DNA of 64,000 nucleotides from JAKALD01 sp963817785 (GTDB lineage Bacteria; Pseudomonadota; Gammaproteobacteria; Burkholderiales; SG8-39), in assembly GCA_963817785.1 (NCBI GenBank), contig CAWFPL010000008.1:992001-1056000 (forward strand). The letters are read 5' to 3'. Positions 8,028 through 25,360 of this stretch are shown here, piece after piece; position 1 is the stretch's first letter, and the number at the start of each line of letters is the position of its first letter. The translations under genes were made by a program, and so were the position numbers. The notes beneath the pieces were generated by a model that saw only the letters and a list, made by a program, of their open reading frames with translations, searched no databases and was not told the DNA's origin.

Positions 8028-8870
8028 ATGAGCACCGTTCTCGAGTTCCTGCTGCCCTGGGACTTCTCGCCCGTGGCGTTTCTCGCCTGGAGCCTGAGCG
8101 CCCTGCTCTACGTGCGCGGGCTGCGGCTCACCCCGGCCGCACAGCGTCCGGGCGCGGCGCGCAGCACGGCCTACTTCGCCGGCGGCGCGCTGATGTATTT
8201 CGTGCTGCAGACCAAGTACGAGTACCTCTCCACGCACATGTTCTTCCTGCACGTGCTGCAGCAGTTCGCGGTGCACCACCTGGGGCCGTTCCTGGTCGCG
8301 CTTTCCTGGCCGCAGGCGGTGCTCGCGCGCGCCGTGCCGGTGCCGCCGCGCGCTCGCGCCATGCTGGCCGCCATCCGGCGCCAGCCGCTGGTGCGCGCGC
8401 TCTACGCGAACGTCCAGAACCGCTTCGCCGCGCCCGCGATCTTCGTCGGGCTGATCGTGTTCTGGCTGCTGCCGGGGGTGCACTTCGACGCGATGCTGAG
8501 CGCCAGGCTGTACTGGTGGATGAACTGGAGCATGCTCATCGACGGCCTGCTGCTCTGGTTTCTGGTGCTCGATCCGCGCTCGCACCGCGACGGCGCGCTG
8601 CTGAGCTACGGGGCGCGCATGACGATGGTGCTGGCGATGATGCTCCCGGAAATGCTGATCGGCGCCTACATCGCGCTCTCGGGGCGCGATCTGTACAACG
8701 TCTACGAAGTGTGCGGCCGCGCCTGGAGCATGTCGGCGCGGGCCGACCAGGCGCTCGGCGGGCTGATCCTGTGGGTGCCGGTGGCGACGCTCGACCTGGT
8801 CGCGTTCCTCGTGCTGCTGCGCCTGGTATTGCGCGCGAGCAGCGCACCGGCCGTGCCGGCGCGCGTCTGA
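8028..8870 (+). CDS. CtaG-family cytochrome c oxidase assembly membrane protein
   Basis: Started at the ATG at 8028, the protein is 280 aa. It has about seven hydrophobic segments and conserved polar patches typical of the caa3-type CtaG family (PF09678), including HHLGPFLVALSWP, WWMNWSMLIDGLLLWFLVLD and MLPEMLIGAYIA. The family is linked to assembly, and probably copper delivery, for heme-copper oxidases in the inner membrane. The reading frame is open upstream into the att repeat, but that part is not plausible protein. No oxidase genes are adjacent, so the specific partner is unknown. Confidence 0.82.
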   Translation: MSTVLEFLLPWDFSPVAFLAWSLSALLYVRGLRLTPAAQRPGAARSTAYFAGGALMYFVLQTKYEYLSTHMFFLHVLQQFAVHHLGPFLVALSWPQAVLARAVPVPPRARAMLAAIRRQPLVRALYANVQNRFAAPAIFVGLIVFWLLPGVHFDAMLSARLYWWMNWSMLIDGLLLWFLVLDPRSHRDGALLSYGARMTMVLAMMLPEMLIGAYIALSGRDLYNVYEVCGRAWSMSARADQALGGLILWVPVATLDLVAFLVLLRLVLRASSAPAVPARV

Positions 8871-8905
8871 GTCGCGCAGTGGCGCAGCGCGTCCGCCTCT
8901 CGCGC

Positions 8906-9142
8906 ATGCAACCCGCGATCCTCGACAAGCGCGACGCCCAGGAGCGCGCCGAGGTGGCGGCCTTGCTGGCCGTGCTGCCGCCCGAGCACCCGGCGCGCGA
9001 GGCCTGCGCCCGCGGCACCGACACGATCGCGCTGACGCACCTGGTCGCCGACCGGCCCGAGCTGGTCGAAGCCCTCAAGCAAGCGTTCCTCGCGGGCTAC
9101 GCGCGGCTGCTCGAGGGCTCGGGCGGGTTCCGGCCGTTCTGA
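8906..9142 (+). CDS. Small hypothetical protein
   Basis: A 78-aa reading frame from the ATG at 8906 (MQPAILDKRDAQERAEVAA... ending GGFRPF) lies between the CtaG-like gene and the SRAP gene. It is helical and rich in Ala, Glu and Arg, with two Leu-rich helices. It ends 4 bases before the SRAP start, consistent with co-transcription. I do not recognise the family, and the start could be further upstream. Confidence 0.5.
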   Translation: MQPAILDKRDAQERAEVAALLAVLPPEHPAREACARGTDTIALTHLVADRPELVEALKQAFLAGYARLLEGSGGFRPF

Positions 9143-9146
9143 GCGC

Positions 9147-9823
9147 ATGTGCGGGCGCTACGTCAGCCTGGACCGAGCGGCGATCGAGCGGGCCTGGCAG
9201 ATCGGGCGCTCCAACGGCAATCCGTTCAAGCGGCGCTACAACGTCCTGCCGACCACCACGGTGCCGATTCTGCGCGCGGGGGCGGCCGGCTTCGAGCTGA
9301 GCGAGGCACGCTGGGGACTGATCCCGTTCTGGTGGAAGGAGCCGAAGCCGCCGCAGTCGACCTTCAACGCGCGCGCCGAAGAGGCGGCCGGCACGCCTAC
9401 CGGCACTCGCGCTGCCTGCTGCCCGCCGTGGGCTGGTACGAGTGGCAGGCGCTCGAGTCGATCGACGCGGCAACCGGCGAAGTGCGGCGCGCGAAGCAGC
9501 CCTTGTTCATTCATCCGGCGGACCGGCGCCCGATCTGCTTTGCCGGCCTGCTCAGCGTGCGCAGCGTCGACGGCGCCGAACACCTGAGCTGCGCGATCCT
9601 CACCAAGGCGGCCGCGGGGCGCATCGCCGAAGTGCAAGAGCGCATGCCGGTGGTGTTGCCCGAGGCGGCGTTCGAACGCTGGCTTGCCGCGGACGTGACC
9701 GAGCCTGAGGACGTTGCAAGCCTGCTCGAGCGTGCGCGCGCCGACTTCGAGTACTATCGGGTCAGCACCCGACTGAACGCCGCGAAGACCGACGACGCGG
9801 AGCTGATGCAGCCGCTGCAGTAG
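9147..9823 (+). pseudogene. SRAP (YedK/HMCES-type) gene with frameshift
   Basis: The first frame encodes the SRAP N-terminus, with MCGRY (catalytic Cys2), YNVLPTT, ARWGLIPFWW and FNARAEE. After about codon 82 (near 9390-9400) the homology continues in the next frame with YRHSRCLLPAVGWYEWQ through the C-terminus. SRAP proteins form a thiazolidine crosslink with abasic sites in ssDNA. Where the family has a His before the RMP motif, this copy reads VQERMPVVL, so the usual HxRMP His is Gln. A single-base indel plus loss of that His suggest a decayed gene, although a sequencing error could explain the frameshift. Confidence 0.82.
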
Positions 9824-9893
9824 CGCCGCGAAAGCCGCGCCCGGGATGGCGGTCAGAACGCGCGACGGCGCGTAAGCATGGAGTGACGCAAGC

Positions 9894-10199
9894 ATGAAAC
9901 GCTCGCTGCAAGCCGCTTTACTGCTCGGCGCCCTCGCGGGCTGCGCGGGCATCCCGAGCCAGGAAGGATTCGGCCGCATCGTCGGCTCGTGGCAGGGACG
10001 CAACGTCAACGAGCTGATCGCCGCGTGGGGTCCGCCGGCCGACACCTACCGCATGCCCGACGGCAATTCGATGTACACGTATCACGAGGGGCAGATCGTC
10101 GCCAGCTCGTGCACCGTGAATTTCACGGTCGACGGCGCGCAGCGCATCGTCGGCTGGCGCTTCGCGGGCAGCGCGTGCCGCGCGGTGGCCCCGCGCTGA
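9894..10199 (+). CDS. Small lipoprotein
   Basis: This 101-aa protein has a type II signal peptide; the lipobox LAGC places the lipidated Cys at residue 17. The mature domain contains NELIAAWGPPADTYRMPDGN, then YTYHEGQ and a two-Cys region (SSCTVNFTVDGAQRIVGW...SACR). This pattern recurs in short proteobacterial outer-membrane lipoproteins with an OmlA/SmpA-like fold. It probably sits in the cell envelope; the function is unknown. It precedes glgB by 70 bp and need not belong to that operon. Confidence 0.75.
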   Translation: MKRSLQAALLLGALAGCAGIPSQEGFGRIVGSWQGRNVNELIAAWGPPADTYRMPDGNSMYTYHEGQIVASSCTVNFTVDGAQRIVGWRFAGSACRAVAPR

Positions 10200-10269
10200 C
10201 GCTGCGCGGCTCGCACTGGCGGTCGAGGGGCTTGGCACGCTGCCGCAGCCAGCCATGGAGTGAAGCGTC

Positions 10270-12146
<1,877 letters not shown>

Positions 12147-12154
<8 letters not shown>

Positions 12155-14162
12155 CGCCGCCAGCGGGCTGCCGGCGCACGACGGCCGCGTGCGCGCGGTG
12201 ATCGACGCGGTGCGCCCGGCGATCGACGGCGGGCGCTTCGCGCTCAAGCGCATCGCGGGCGATCGCTTCACGGTCGAGGCCGACTGCTTCGCCGACGGGC
12301 ACGACGCGCTGCGCGCGGTGCTGCGCTGGCGCGTCGAGGCCGACGCCGAGTGGCGCGAAGTCGAGATGCAGCCGCTCGGCAACGACCGCTGGCGCGCCGA
12401 GCTCGCACTCGGCGCGCCCGGGCGCTACCGCTACACCGTCAGCGCCTGGGTCGACCACTTCCAGACCTGGCTCAAGGAGTTCCTGCGGCGCGAGGAGGCC
12501 GGCGACATCCGCCTCGCCGCGCTCGCCGGCGCGGGCCTGATCGAGGAGTGCGCCGGGCGCGCGAAGGGCGCCGCGCGCAAGCGCCTCGCCGAGTGGGCGG
12601 CGCGGATGCGGGCGGCGACCGATTTCGACCCCGCCGAGCTCAAGACCGTGTGCCTGGAGGAGCCGCTGCTCGATCTCGCCGCGCGCTTCCCCGACCGCAG
12701 CCTGGCGGCGAGCTGGCCGCTCGAGCTGCCGCTGGTGGTCGACCGCGAGCGCGCGCGCTACGGCAGCTGGTACGAGATGTTTCCCCGCTCCGCCGCAGCC
12801 GAGCCGGGGCGCCACGGCACCCTGCGCGACTGCGAAGCGCACCTGCCCTACCTCGCCGAACTCGGCTTCGACGTGCTGTACCTGCCGCCGATCCACCCGA
12901 TCGGGCGCGCGCAGCGCAAGGGCCGCAACAATTCGCTCGCCGCCGGGGCCGACGACGTCGGCAGCCCGTGGGCGATCGGCGCCGAAGAGGGCGGGCACAA
13001 GTCGGTGCACCCGGCGCTCGGCACGCTGGCGGACTTCGACAGCCTGCTCGCCAAGGCCGGCGCGCTCGGCATCGAGATCGCGCTCGACATCGCGCTGCAG
13101 TGCTCGCCCGACCATCCGTACGTCAGGCAGCACCCGCAGTGGTTCCGCCGGCGCCCGGACGGCACCGTGCAGTACGCCGAAAATCCGCCCAAGAAGTACC
13201 ACGACATCTACCCCTTCGACTTCGAGACTGCGGACTGGCGCGCGCTGTGGGCGGAGCTGAAGAGCGTGCTCGATTTCTGGATCGGCACCGGGGTGAAGAT
13301 CTTCCGCATCGACAACCCGCACACCAAGTCGTTCGCGTTCTGGGAGTGGGCGATCGATGCGGTCAGGCGCGAGCATCCGGAAGTGATCTTCCTCGCCGAG
13401 GCCTTCACCCGCAGCAAGGTGATGCAGCGCCTGGCCAAGCTCGGCTTCACGCAGTCCTACACCTACTTCGCCTGGCGCAACACCGCGTACGAGCTGACCG
13501 AGTACTTCACCGAGCTCGCGCACGGGCCGGGACGCGAGTACTTCCGCCCCAACGCCTGGCCGAACACCCCCGACATCCTCACCGAGACGCTGCAGTTCGG
13601 CGGGCGCGGCGCGTTCATGGCGCGGCTGATCCTCGCCGCCACCCTGTGCGCGAACTACGGCATCTACGGCCCCGCCTTCGAGCTGCTGGAGTGCGAGCCG
13701 CTCGAGCCCGGCGGCGAGGAGTACCTCGACTCGGAGAAGTACCAGCTGCGCCACTGGGACCTGGAGCGCCCCGACAGCCTGCGCGCGCTGATCGCGCTGG
13801 TGAACCGCATCCGACGCGAGAATCCGGCGTTGCAGTCCGACGGGAGCCTGCGCTTCTTCCCCGCCGGCAACGAGCAGCTGCTGTGCTACGCCAAGTCGAC
13901 CGAGGACGGCGCCAACCAGATCGTCACCGTGGTGAACCTCGACCCGCGCAACGTGCACTCGGGCTGGATCGAGCTCGACCTCGCCGCCCTCGGCATCGCC
14001 GCCGAGCGGCCCTACCAGATGCACGACCTGATCACCGGCGCGCGCTTTCTGTGGCAGGGCCCGCGCAACTTCGTGCAGCTCGATCCGCAGCGGGTTCCGG
14101 CGCACATCTTCCGCGTGCGGCGCCGCGTGCGCCGCGAGCAGGACTTCGACTACTTCGCCTGA
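12147..14162 (+). CDS. glgE: Alpha-1,4-glucan:maltose-1-phosphate maltosyltransferase
   Basis: The 671-aa product is a GH13_3 enzyme that transfers maltosyl units from maltose-1-phosphate to the non-reducing end of alpha-1,4-glucan. It has the N-terminal domain typical of GlgE (residues 1-190), then YGSWYEMFPRS, LPPIHPIGRAQRKGRNN, FRIDNPHTKSFAFWEW (nucleophile Asp) and FLAEAFTR (acid/base Glu). Its start overlaps the glgB end by 8 nt, and treS-mak begins 4 bases after its stop. This arrangement is the canonical GlgE pathway (TreS, maltokinase, GlgE, GlgB). Confidence 0.95.
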
Positions 14163-14166
14163 GCCC

Positions 14167-17493
<3,327 letters not shown>

Positions 17494-17538
17494 GGCGCGC
17501 GCCGCGCGGGGCACCCACCAGCAAACAAGGAGGAAGCC

Positions 17539-18222
17539 ATGGACCAGGTAAGCATGCTGCTTGAGCCGGTGCGCGTGTTTCTCGAGCAGATCGGCGCGTT
17601 TCTTCCCAGGCTGGCGCTGGCGCTGGTGGTCCTGATCGCCGGCTGGCTGCTGGCCAAGGTCGCCCGCTTCGCGATCGCCAGGGCGCTGCGCGCGATCAAC
17701 TTCCACGTGCTCACCGAGCGCGCCGGCATGGACGCCTTCCTGGCGCAGGGCGGCATCGAGAGCGACACCACCGACATCTTCGGGCTGCTGATCTACTGGC
17801 TGGTGATCCTCGCCGCGCTGATCATCGCCTTCAACGGGCTCGGGCTCACCTATATCACCGAGCTGCTGCGCGAGGTGGTGCTGTTCGTGCCCAAGGTGAT
17901 CGCCGCGCTCCTGATCCTCGCTTTCGGCGGCTATTTCGCGCGCTTCATCGGCAACACCGTGATCGCCTACTGCAGGAACGTCGGCATCCGGGACGCCGCG
18001 CTGCTCGGCAAGCTCGCCCAGTACGCGATCGTGACCTTCGTGGTGCTGATCGCGCTCGACCAGGTGCAGATCGGCGGCGAGATCGTCCGCGAGAGCTTCC
18101 TCATCGTCCTGGCGGGGGTGGTGTTCGCCCTCGCGCTCGCCTTCGGCCTGGGCGGGCAGAAGTGGGCCGCCGGCCGCATCGAGCGCTGGTGGCCCGATGG
18201 CGGCAAGGACGACGAGCGATGA
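17539..18222 (+). CDS. MscS-type conserved TM-helix membrane protein
   Basis: The 227-aa protein starts 12 nt after AAGGAGGA. It contains about five hydrophobic segments, with repeats of the 'conserved TM helix' (PF05552) found beside MscS-type channels: LALALVVLIAGWLLAKVAR and, later, KVIAALLILAFGGYFARFI. It lacks the beta-domain of a full MscS channel, so it is a short relative. Its place between treS-mak and glgX suggests a link between osmotic stress and trehalose/glucan metabolism, which is an inference. Confidence 0.8.
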   Translation: MDQVSMLLEPVRVFLEQIGAFLPRLALALVVLIAGWLLAKVARFAIARALRAINFHVLTERAGMDAFLAQGGIESDTTDIFGLLIYWLVILAALIIAFNGLGLTYITELLREVVLFVPKVIAALLILAFGGYFARFIGNTVIAYCRNVGIRDAALLGKLAQYAIVTFVVLIALDQVQIGGEIVRESFLIVLAGVVFALALAFGLGGQKWAAGRIERWWPDGGKDDER

Positions 18223-18253
18223 GGCGCCGCCGCGGACCGGAACCGGGCGCCGC

Positions 18254-20380
<2,127 letters not shown>

Positions 20381-20402
20381 GGCGCGCGACGCCGGAAACC
20401 CC

Positions 20403-22595
20403 GTGAGCGAAGCGCGCGCGCTGCTCGAGCGCCTGGGCGCCCAGCTCGGCATCGCCTGCGACTACCACGACATCTGGGGCACGCTGCACCGGGTGTCGGA
20501 CCGCAGCCTGGGCGCCCTGCTCGCCGAGCTCGGCATCGATGCCGCCGCGCCCGAGCAGGCCGCGCAAGCCGAGCGGGCTGCGCAGGCCGCGCGCTGGCGC
20601 GCCGTGCTGCCGCCGGCCGCCGCGGTCGCCTCCGACACGGCGCCGTGGCGCGTCGCCGTGCGCCTGGCCGACGGAGCGCACGCGCGCCTGCGCTGGAGGC
20701 TGGAGCTGGAAGGCGGCGCGCGCCACGAGGGCGAAGCCGACTTCGGCGCGCTGCAGGAGACCGAGCGCGCGGAACTGGACGGCACGACCTGGGTCGCGCG
20801 CGCCCTCGAGCTGCCCCTCGCCTTGCCGATGGGCTATCACCGGCTGCAGCTGTACGACGCGCAAGGGCACCACCCGCTCGGCGAGGCGCTGGTGGTGGCT
20901 GCGCCGGCGCGCTGCTACCGGCCGCGCGCGCTCGAGGACTCGGGGCGCGTCTGGGGCCCAGCGGTGCAGCTCTACGCGCTGCGCTCCGAGCGTAACTGGG
21001 GCATGGGCGACTACGGCGACCTGCTGCGCCTGGTCGAGCAGTGGGCCGCGCTCGGCGCCGGGATCGTCGGCCTCAATCCGCTGCACGCGCTTTTCCCGCA
21101 CAACCCCGCGCATGCCAGCCCGTACAGCCCGTCGTCGCGGCTGCTGCTCAACGTGCTGTACCTCGACGTCGAGGCGGTGGACGATTTTCCCGAGTGCGAG
21201 GACGCGCGGCGCCTGGTGCAGGCGCCCGAATTCCAGGCGCGCCTCGCGCGCCTGCGCGCGGCCGAGCTGGTCGACTACCCCGGCGTCGCGGCGGCGAAGT
21301 TCGAGGTGCTGGAGCGTCTGTACGCGCACTTCCGCGAGCACCACCTGCGCCCCGGCCGGCCGCGCGGCGACGCGTTCCGCGCCTTCCAGGCGCGCGGCGG
21401 CGAGGTGCTGCGGCGCCACGCGCTGTTCGAGGCGCTGCAAGAGCACCTGCACGCGGCCGATCCGGCGGTCTGGGGCTGGCCGGTCTGGCCCGAGCCATAC
21501 CGCGATCCGCTCGGCGACGCGGTGACGCGCTTCTCGGCCGAGCGCTTCGAGAGGATCGAGTACTACCAATACCTGCAGTGGCAGGCCGCGCACCAGCTGG
21601 CGCACGCCGCCGCGCGCTGCGAGGCGCTCGGCCTCGCCGTCGGGCTGTACCTCGATCTCGCGGTCTCGGTCGACCGTGCGGGTTCGGACGCCTGGGCGCA
21701 CCGCGACTGCTATGCGCGCGGCGCGAGCGTCGGCGCGCCGCCCGACGACTTCAACCTGAACGGGCAGGACTGGGGCCTGCCGCCGCTGCGCCCCGACCGG
21801 CTGCGCGAGACCCGCTACGAGCTGTTCGTCGACGCGCTGCGCGAGAACATGCGCGACGCCGGCGCGCTGCGCATCGACCACGTGATGGGGCTGCTGCGGC
21901 TGTACTGGATCCCGGCCGGCGCCAGCGCGCGCGACGGCGCCTACGTGCGCTACGCGTTCGAAGAAATGCTCGCGATCGTCACGCTCGAGAGCCACCGCAA
22001 CCGCTGCGTGGTGATCGGCGAGGACCTCGGCACGGTGCCCGACGAGGTGCGCGAGGCGCTCGCGCGCGCCGGCGTGCTGTCCTACCGGCTGCTGTACTTC
22101 GAGCGCGACGCGGCCGGGGACTTCAAGGCCCCCGCGGACTACCTGCGCGAGGCGCTGGTGGCGGTGAGCACCCACGACCTGCCCACGCTCGCCGGCTGGT
22201 GGCAAGGCCGCGACCTCGAGCTGCGCAGCGCGCTCGAGCTGTTCCCGAGCGAGGCGATGCGCGCGCAGCAAAACGCCGCCCGCGCCCAGGACCGGCCCCG
22301 CCTGCTCGGCGCCCTCGAGCGCGCCGGGCTGCGGCCCGCGGGTGCGAGCCCCGAGGCGCCCGCGCTCGGGGCCGAGCTCACCGAGGCGGTGCACGCCTAC
22401 GTCGCCGCCACTCCCGCGCGCGTGATGATGCTGCAGCTCGAGGACGCGCTCGGCGCGACCGAGCAGGCCAACCTGCCGGGCACCGTGAACCAGCATCCGA
22501 ACTGGCGGCGCAAGCTGCCGCTGAGCCTCGAACGCATGCCCGAGGACGCGCGCGTCACGGCGCTCGCGCGGCGGCTCGCACGCGAGCGCCCCTAG
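20403..22595 (+). CDS. malQ: 4-alpha-glucanotransferase (amylomaltase) MalQ
   Basis: The 730-aa product starts at GTG 20403 and belongs to GH77. It disproportionates malto-oligosaccharides released from glycogen. Conserved elements are WGMGDYGDLLRLVEQWA, NPLHALFPHNPAHASPYSPS, LRIDHVMGLLRLYWIP (nucleophile Asp), VVIGEDLGTVP (acid Glu) and STHDLPTLAGWW. The N-terminal ~130 residues form the extra domain seen in proteobacterial MalQ. It is the last gene of the + strand glucan cluster and converges on a - strand oxidoreductase 22 bp later. Confidence 0.95.
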   Translation: MSEARALLERLGAQLGIACDYHDIWGTLHRVSDRSLGALLAELGIDAAAPEQAAQAERAAQAARWRAVLPPAAAVASDTAPWRVAVRLADGAHARLRWRLELEGGARHEGEADFGALQETERAELDGTTWVARALELPLALPMGYHRLQLYDAQGHHPLGEALVVAAPARCYRPRALEDSGRVWGPAVQLYALRSERNWGMGDYGDLLRLVEQWAALGAGIVGLNPLHALFPHNPAHASPYSPSSRLLLNVLYLDVEAVDDFPECEDARRLVQAPEFQARLARLRAAELVDYPGVAAAKFEVLERLYAHFREHHLRPGRPRGDAFRAFQARGGEVLRRHALFEALQEHLHAADPAVWGWPVWPEPYRDPLGDAVTRFSAERFERIEYYQYLQWQAAHQLAHAAARCEALGLAVGLYLDLAVSVDRAGSDAWAHRDCYARGASVGAPPDDFNLNGQDWGLPPLRPDRLRETRYELFVDALRENMRDAGALRIDHVMGLLRLYWIPAGASARDGAYVRYAFEEMLAIVTLESHRNRCVVIGEDLGTVPDEVREALARAGVLSYRLLYFERDAAGDFKAPADYLREALVAVSTHDLPTLAGWWQGRDLELRSALELFPSEAMRAQQNAARAQDRPRLLGALERAGLRPAGASPEAPALGAELTEAVHAYVAATPARVMMLQLEDALGATEQANLPGTVNQHPNWRRKLPLSLERMPEDARVTALARRLARERP

Positions 22596-22617
22596 CCCGG
22601 CGGCATCGCCGGCCGCT

Positions 22618-23871
22618 TCAGCGGGCCGAGCCCGCCCGGGCGCGCATCGACTCCTGGTCGTAGCCGGCCACGCGCTTGTAGCCCTCCGACAATGCGCGCA
22701 GCTCATCGAGCGGGATGACGTCCTCGATGCGCGCGAACGGCTTGTCTCCGGTGCGCAGGTACACCTCGCGCAGGATCGCGTCCGGCGGGTTGCTGCGGTT
22801 CTGCAGTACCACCTTGGCGGTCGCCTCGCGGCGCTGCGCCTCGTAGGCGGCAAGCGCCTCGGCCGTGTCCCCGTGCGCGGCGAGCGCGTCGGCCAGCGCA
22901 CGCGCGTCGACGATCGCCTGCCCGGCGCCGTTCGAGCCGCGCGGATACATCGGGTGCGCTGCGTCGCCCAGCAGCGTGACGCGGCCGAAGCTCCAGCGCG
23001 GCAGCGGATCCTTGTCGACCATGGGGAACTCGAGGATCGTATCGGAGGCGGCGAGCATCGCCGGCACGTCGAGCCAGTCGAAGCGCCAGCCGGCGTACGG
23101 CGCGATGAAGTCCTCGAGCGCGGCGGGGCGGTTCCAGTCCCAGCGCTTGTAGTCCGGGGTCTCGATCTCGGCCACCCAGTTGACCAGCTGGCGCCCCTCG
23201 GCGTCGATGTTGCCGCGGATCGGGTAGATCACCAGCTTGCCGGTGGCAAGCCAGCCCACGCGCGTCATGCTGGCCCCGGAGAGAAAGGGCTTCCAGCGCG
23301 TCACGCCGCGCCACATGTTGACGCCCGAGTACACCGGAGGGCCCTCGTCCGGATAGAGCCGCGCGCGCACCGCGGAGTGGATGCCGTCGCAGCCGATCAC
23401 CGCCGCCCCGTGCTGCTCGGGCAGCGGCTCGCCGCCTTCGCTGCGCACGAACCGGGCAACGGCGCCCTCCCCGGCCTGCGCGGTCCCGCTGCAGCGCCAG
23501 CCCAGGTGCAGTCGGTCCTCGCCGACGCGCGCCTTGAACGCCCCGATCAGCACCGCCTGCAGGTCGCCGCGGTGGATCGAGAACTGCGACCACTGGTAGC
23601 CCGCGTGGCGCCCCAGCGGCTCGCGGTAGATGAGCTGGCCGTAGCGGTTGAAGAAGCACGACTCCGCGGTGGTCACCGCGACGCGCGCCAGAGCGTCCTC
23701 CAGCCCGAGCTCGACGAGCTCGCGGCTCGCGTGCGGCAGCAGGTTGATGCCCACGCCCACCGCCTTGATGCTCGGCGCGGCCTCGTAGACCCGGCACGGG
23801 ATCCCGCGCCGGTGCAACGCGAGGGCGAGAGTCAGGCCGCCGACCCCGGCGCCGATGATCAGGATCTCCAT
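22618..23871 (-). CDS. FAD-dependent monooxygenase
   Basis: The 417-aa protein has the group A flavoprotein hydroxylase motifs: GAGVGGLTLALALHRRG at the N-terminus (Rossmann FAD binding), VIGCDGIHSAVRARLYP (DG motif near residue 165) and VTLLGDAAHPMYPRGSNGAGQAI (GD motif near 300). Such enzymes hydroxylate aromatic or related substrates using NAD(P)H and O2. The Met-Tyr-Pro-Arg-Gly-Ser-Asn stretch resembles the salicylate/phenazine hydroxylase branch. The substrate cannot be told. It is divergent from ilvA with only 39 bp between, so the promoters overlap. Confidence 0.88.
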   Translation of the reverse strand: MEILIIGAGVGGLTLALALHRRGIPCRVYEAAPSIKAVGVGINLLPHASRELVELGLEDALARVAVTTAESCFFNRYGQLIYREPLGRHAGYQWSQFSIHRGDLQAVLIGAFKARVGEDRLHLGWRCSGTAQAGEGAVARFVRSEGGEPLPEQHGAAVIGCDGIHSAVRARLYPDEGPPVYSGVNMWRGVTRWKPFLSGASMTRVGWLATGKLVIYPIRGNIDAEGRQLVNWVAEIETPDYKRWDWNRPAALEDFIAPYAGWRFDWLDVPAMLAASDTILEFPMVDKDPLPRWSFGRVTLLGDAAHPMYPRGSNGAGQAIVDARALADALAAHGDTAEALAAYEAQRREATAKVVLQNRSNPPDAILREVYLRTGDKPFARIEDVIPLDELRALSEGYKRVAGYDQESMRARAGSAR

Positions 23872-23910
23872 GCGCGGATTGTATGCCTTGCGCTAGACTG
23901 CCCCGTCATC

Positions 23911-25131
23911 ATGGCGCAAAACGAGCTTCCCGTTTCGCTGCAGGACATCCGCGCCGCGGCCGGGCGCATCGCCGGCGCGCTCGAGCGCACGCCGTTCCTG
24001 CGCAGCCGCACGCTGTCGAAGCTCACCGGCGCCGAGGTCTGGCTCAAGTTCGAGAACCTGCAGTTCACCGCCTCCTTCAAGGAGCGCGGCGCGCTCAACA
24101 AGCTGCTCACCCTGTCGCAGGCCGAGCGCGCGCGCGGCGTCATCGCGATGAGCGCCGGTAACCACGCGCAGGGCGTCGCCTACCACGCCGCGCGCCTGGG
24201 CGTGCGCGCGGTGATCGTGATGCCGCGCGGCACGCCGAACACCAAGGTGAAGAACACCGCGGTGCACGGCGCCGAGGTGCTGCTCGAGGGCGACACGCTC
24301 GCCGACGCCGCGCGCAGCGCGCACCAGCGCGCCGCGCGCGAAGGCCTGACCTTCATCCACCCCTACGACGACCCGGCGGTGATCGCCGGCCAGGGCACGC
24401 TCGCGCTCGAGATGCTCGCCGAGATGCCGGAGCTGGACTGCCTCGTGGTGCCGATCGGCGGCGGCGGGCTGATCTCGGGCATCGCCACCGCGGCTAAGGC
24501 GCTGCGCCCGCAGATCCGGGTCTACGGCGTCGAATCGAAGACCTACTGCGCGATGTACCAGCGCGTGAACGGCCTTCCCGTCGAGGTCGGCGGCGACACC
24601 ATCGCCGAGGGCCTCGCGGTGCGCGACGTCGGCGAGCTGACTCTCGCGATCGTCAGGCGCCTGGTCGAGGAGGTGCTGCTGGTCGAAGAGGCGACGATCG
24701 AGCGCGCGATCGTCGACCTGATCGAGATCGAGAAAACGGTGGCCGAGGGCGCGGGCGCCGCGGGGCTCGCCGCGCTGCTCGAGCATCCGCAGCGCTTCGC
24801 CGGGCAGCGGGTCGGCATCCCCTTGTGCGGCGGCAACATCGACACCCGGGTGCTCGCCGCGGTCCTGATGCGCGGCCTGGTGCGCGACGGGCGCCTGGTG
24901 CGCCTGCGCGTGGCGATGGCCGACGTCTCCGGGAGCCTGGCGCACATCGCGCAGCTGATCGCCGACGCCGGCGGCAACATCGTCGAGGTGCAGCACCAGC
25001 GCCTGTTCGGCACCGCCTCGGTCAAGACCCCCGAGGTCGAGTTCGTGATCGAGACGCGCGACCGCGAGCACACGCGGGCGCTCGTCGAGGCGCTCCAGGC
25101 GAAGGGGGTGCGGGTGGAGCTCGTCGATTAA
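23911..25131 (+). CDS. ilvA: Threonine ammonia-lyase (biosynthetic type with ACT)
   Basis: The 406-aa PLP enzyme deaminates L-threonine to 2-oxobutyrate, the first step of isoleucine synthesis or threonine breakdown. The PLP lysine lies in TASFKERGALNK (near residue 57), the phosphate loop is GGGGLISG (near 185), and a C-terminal ACT domain (about 330-406, VSGSLAHIAQLIADAGGNIV) suggests allosteric control. The ATG at 23911 is the natural start; the open frame upstream is antisense to the oxidoreductase gene. The single ACT domain and ~400-aa length match the short threonine dehydratase class. Confidence 0.93.
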   Translation: MAQNELPVSLQDIRAAAGRIAGALERTPFLRSRTLSKLTGAEVWLKFENLQFTASFKERGALNKLLTLSQAERARGVIAMSAGNHAQGVAYHAARLGVRAVIVMPRGTPNTKVKNTAVHGAEVLLEGDTLADAARSAHQRAAREGLTFIHPYDDPAVIAGQGTLALEMLAEMPELDCLVVPIGGGGLISGIATAAKALRPQIRVYGVESKTYCAMYQRVNGLPVEVGGDTIAEGLAVRDVGELTLAIVRRLVEEVLLVEEATIERAIVDLIEIEKTVAEGAGAAGLAALLEHPQRFAGQRVGIPLCGGNIDTRVLAAVLMRGLVRDGRLVRLRVAMADVSGSLAHIAQLIADAGGNIVEVQHQRLFGTASVKTPEVEFVIETRDREHTRALVEALQAKGVRVELVD

Positions 25132-25360
25132 CCTGGTGACCGGGTAGCGGCTCGTCGGCGCGGCGGGGGGCGAGATTGCGGTGAGGCCCCTCTGCGCCCC
25201 TCTTTGGGCCGGACGTAGGCGCACCTTCGACGAATTCCCGAGAAGACGCGCCGAGAGGGCTTCGATGCGGGGAGGCCGCAAAGTAGAGCTGCCCGACCAA
25301 TCACTCCAGGCGACCGGCTGCGCTGGCGGCTGATCTCAAGCGCTCGGCCGCTTGCCACCC

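Noticed and set aside
9894..10260. Lipoprotein gene as first gene of the glucan operon
   Set aside because: The 70-bp gap and lack of functional link give no support; it may have its own transcript.
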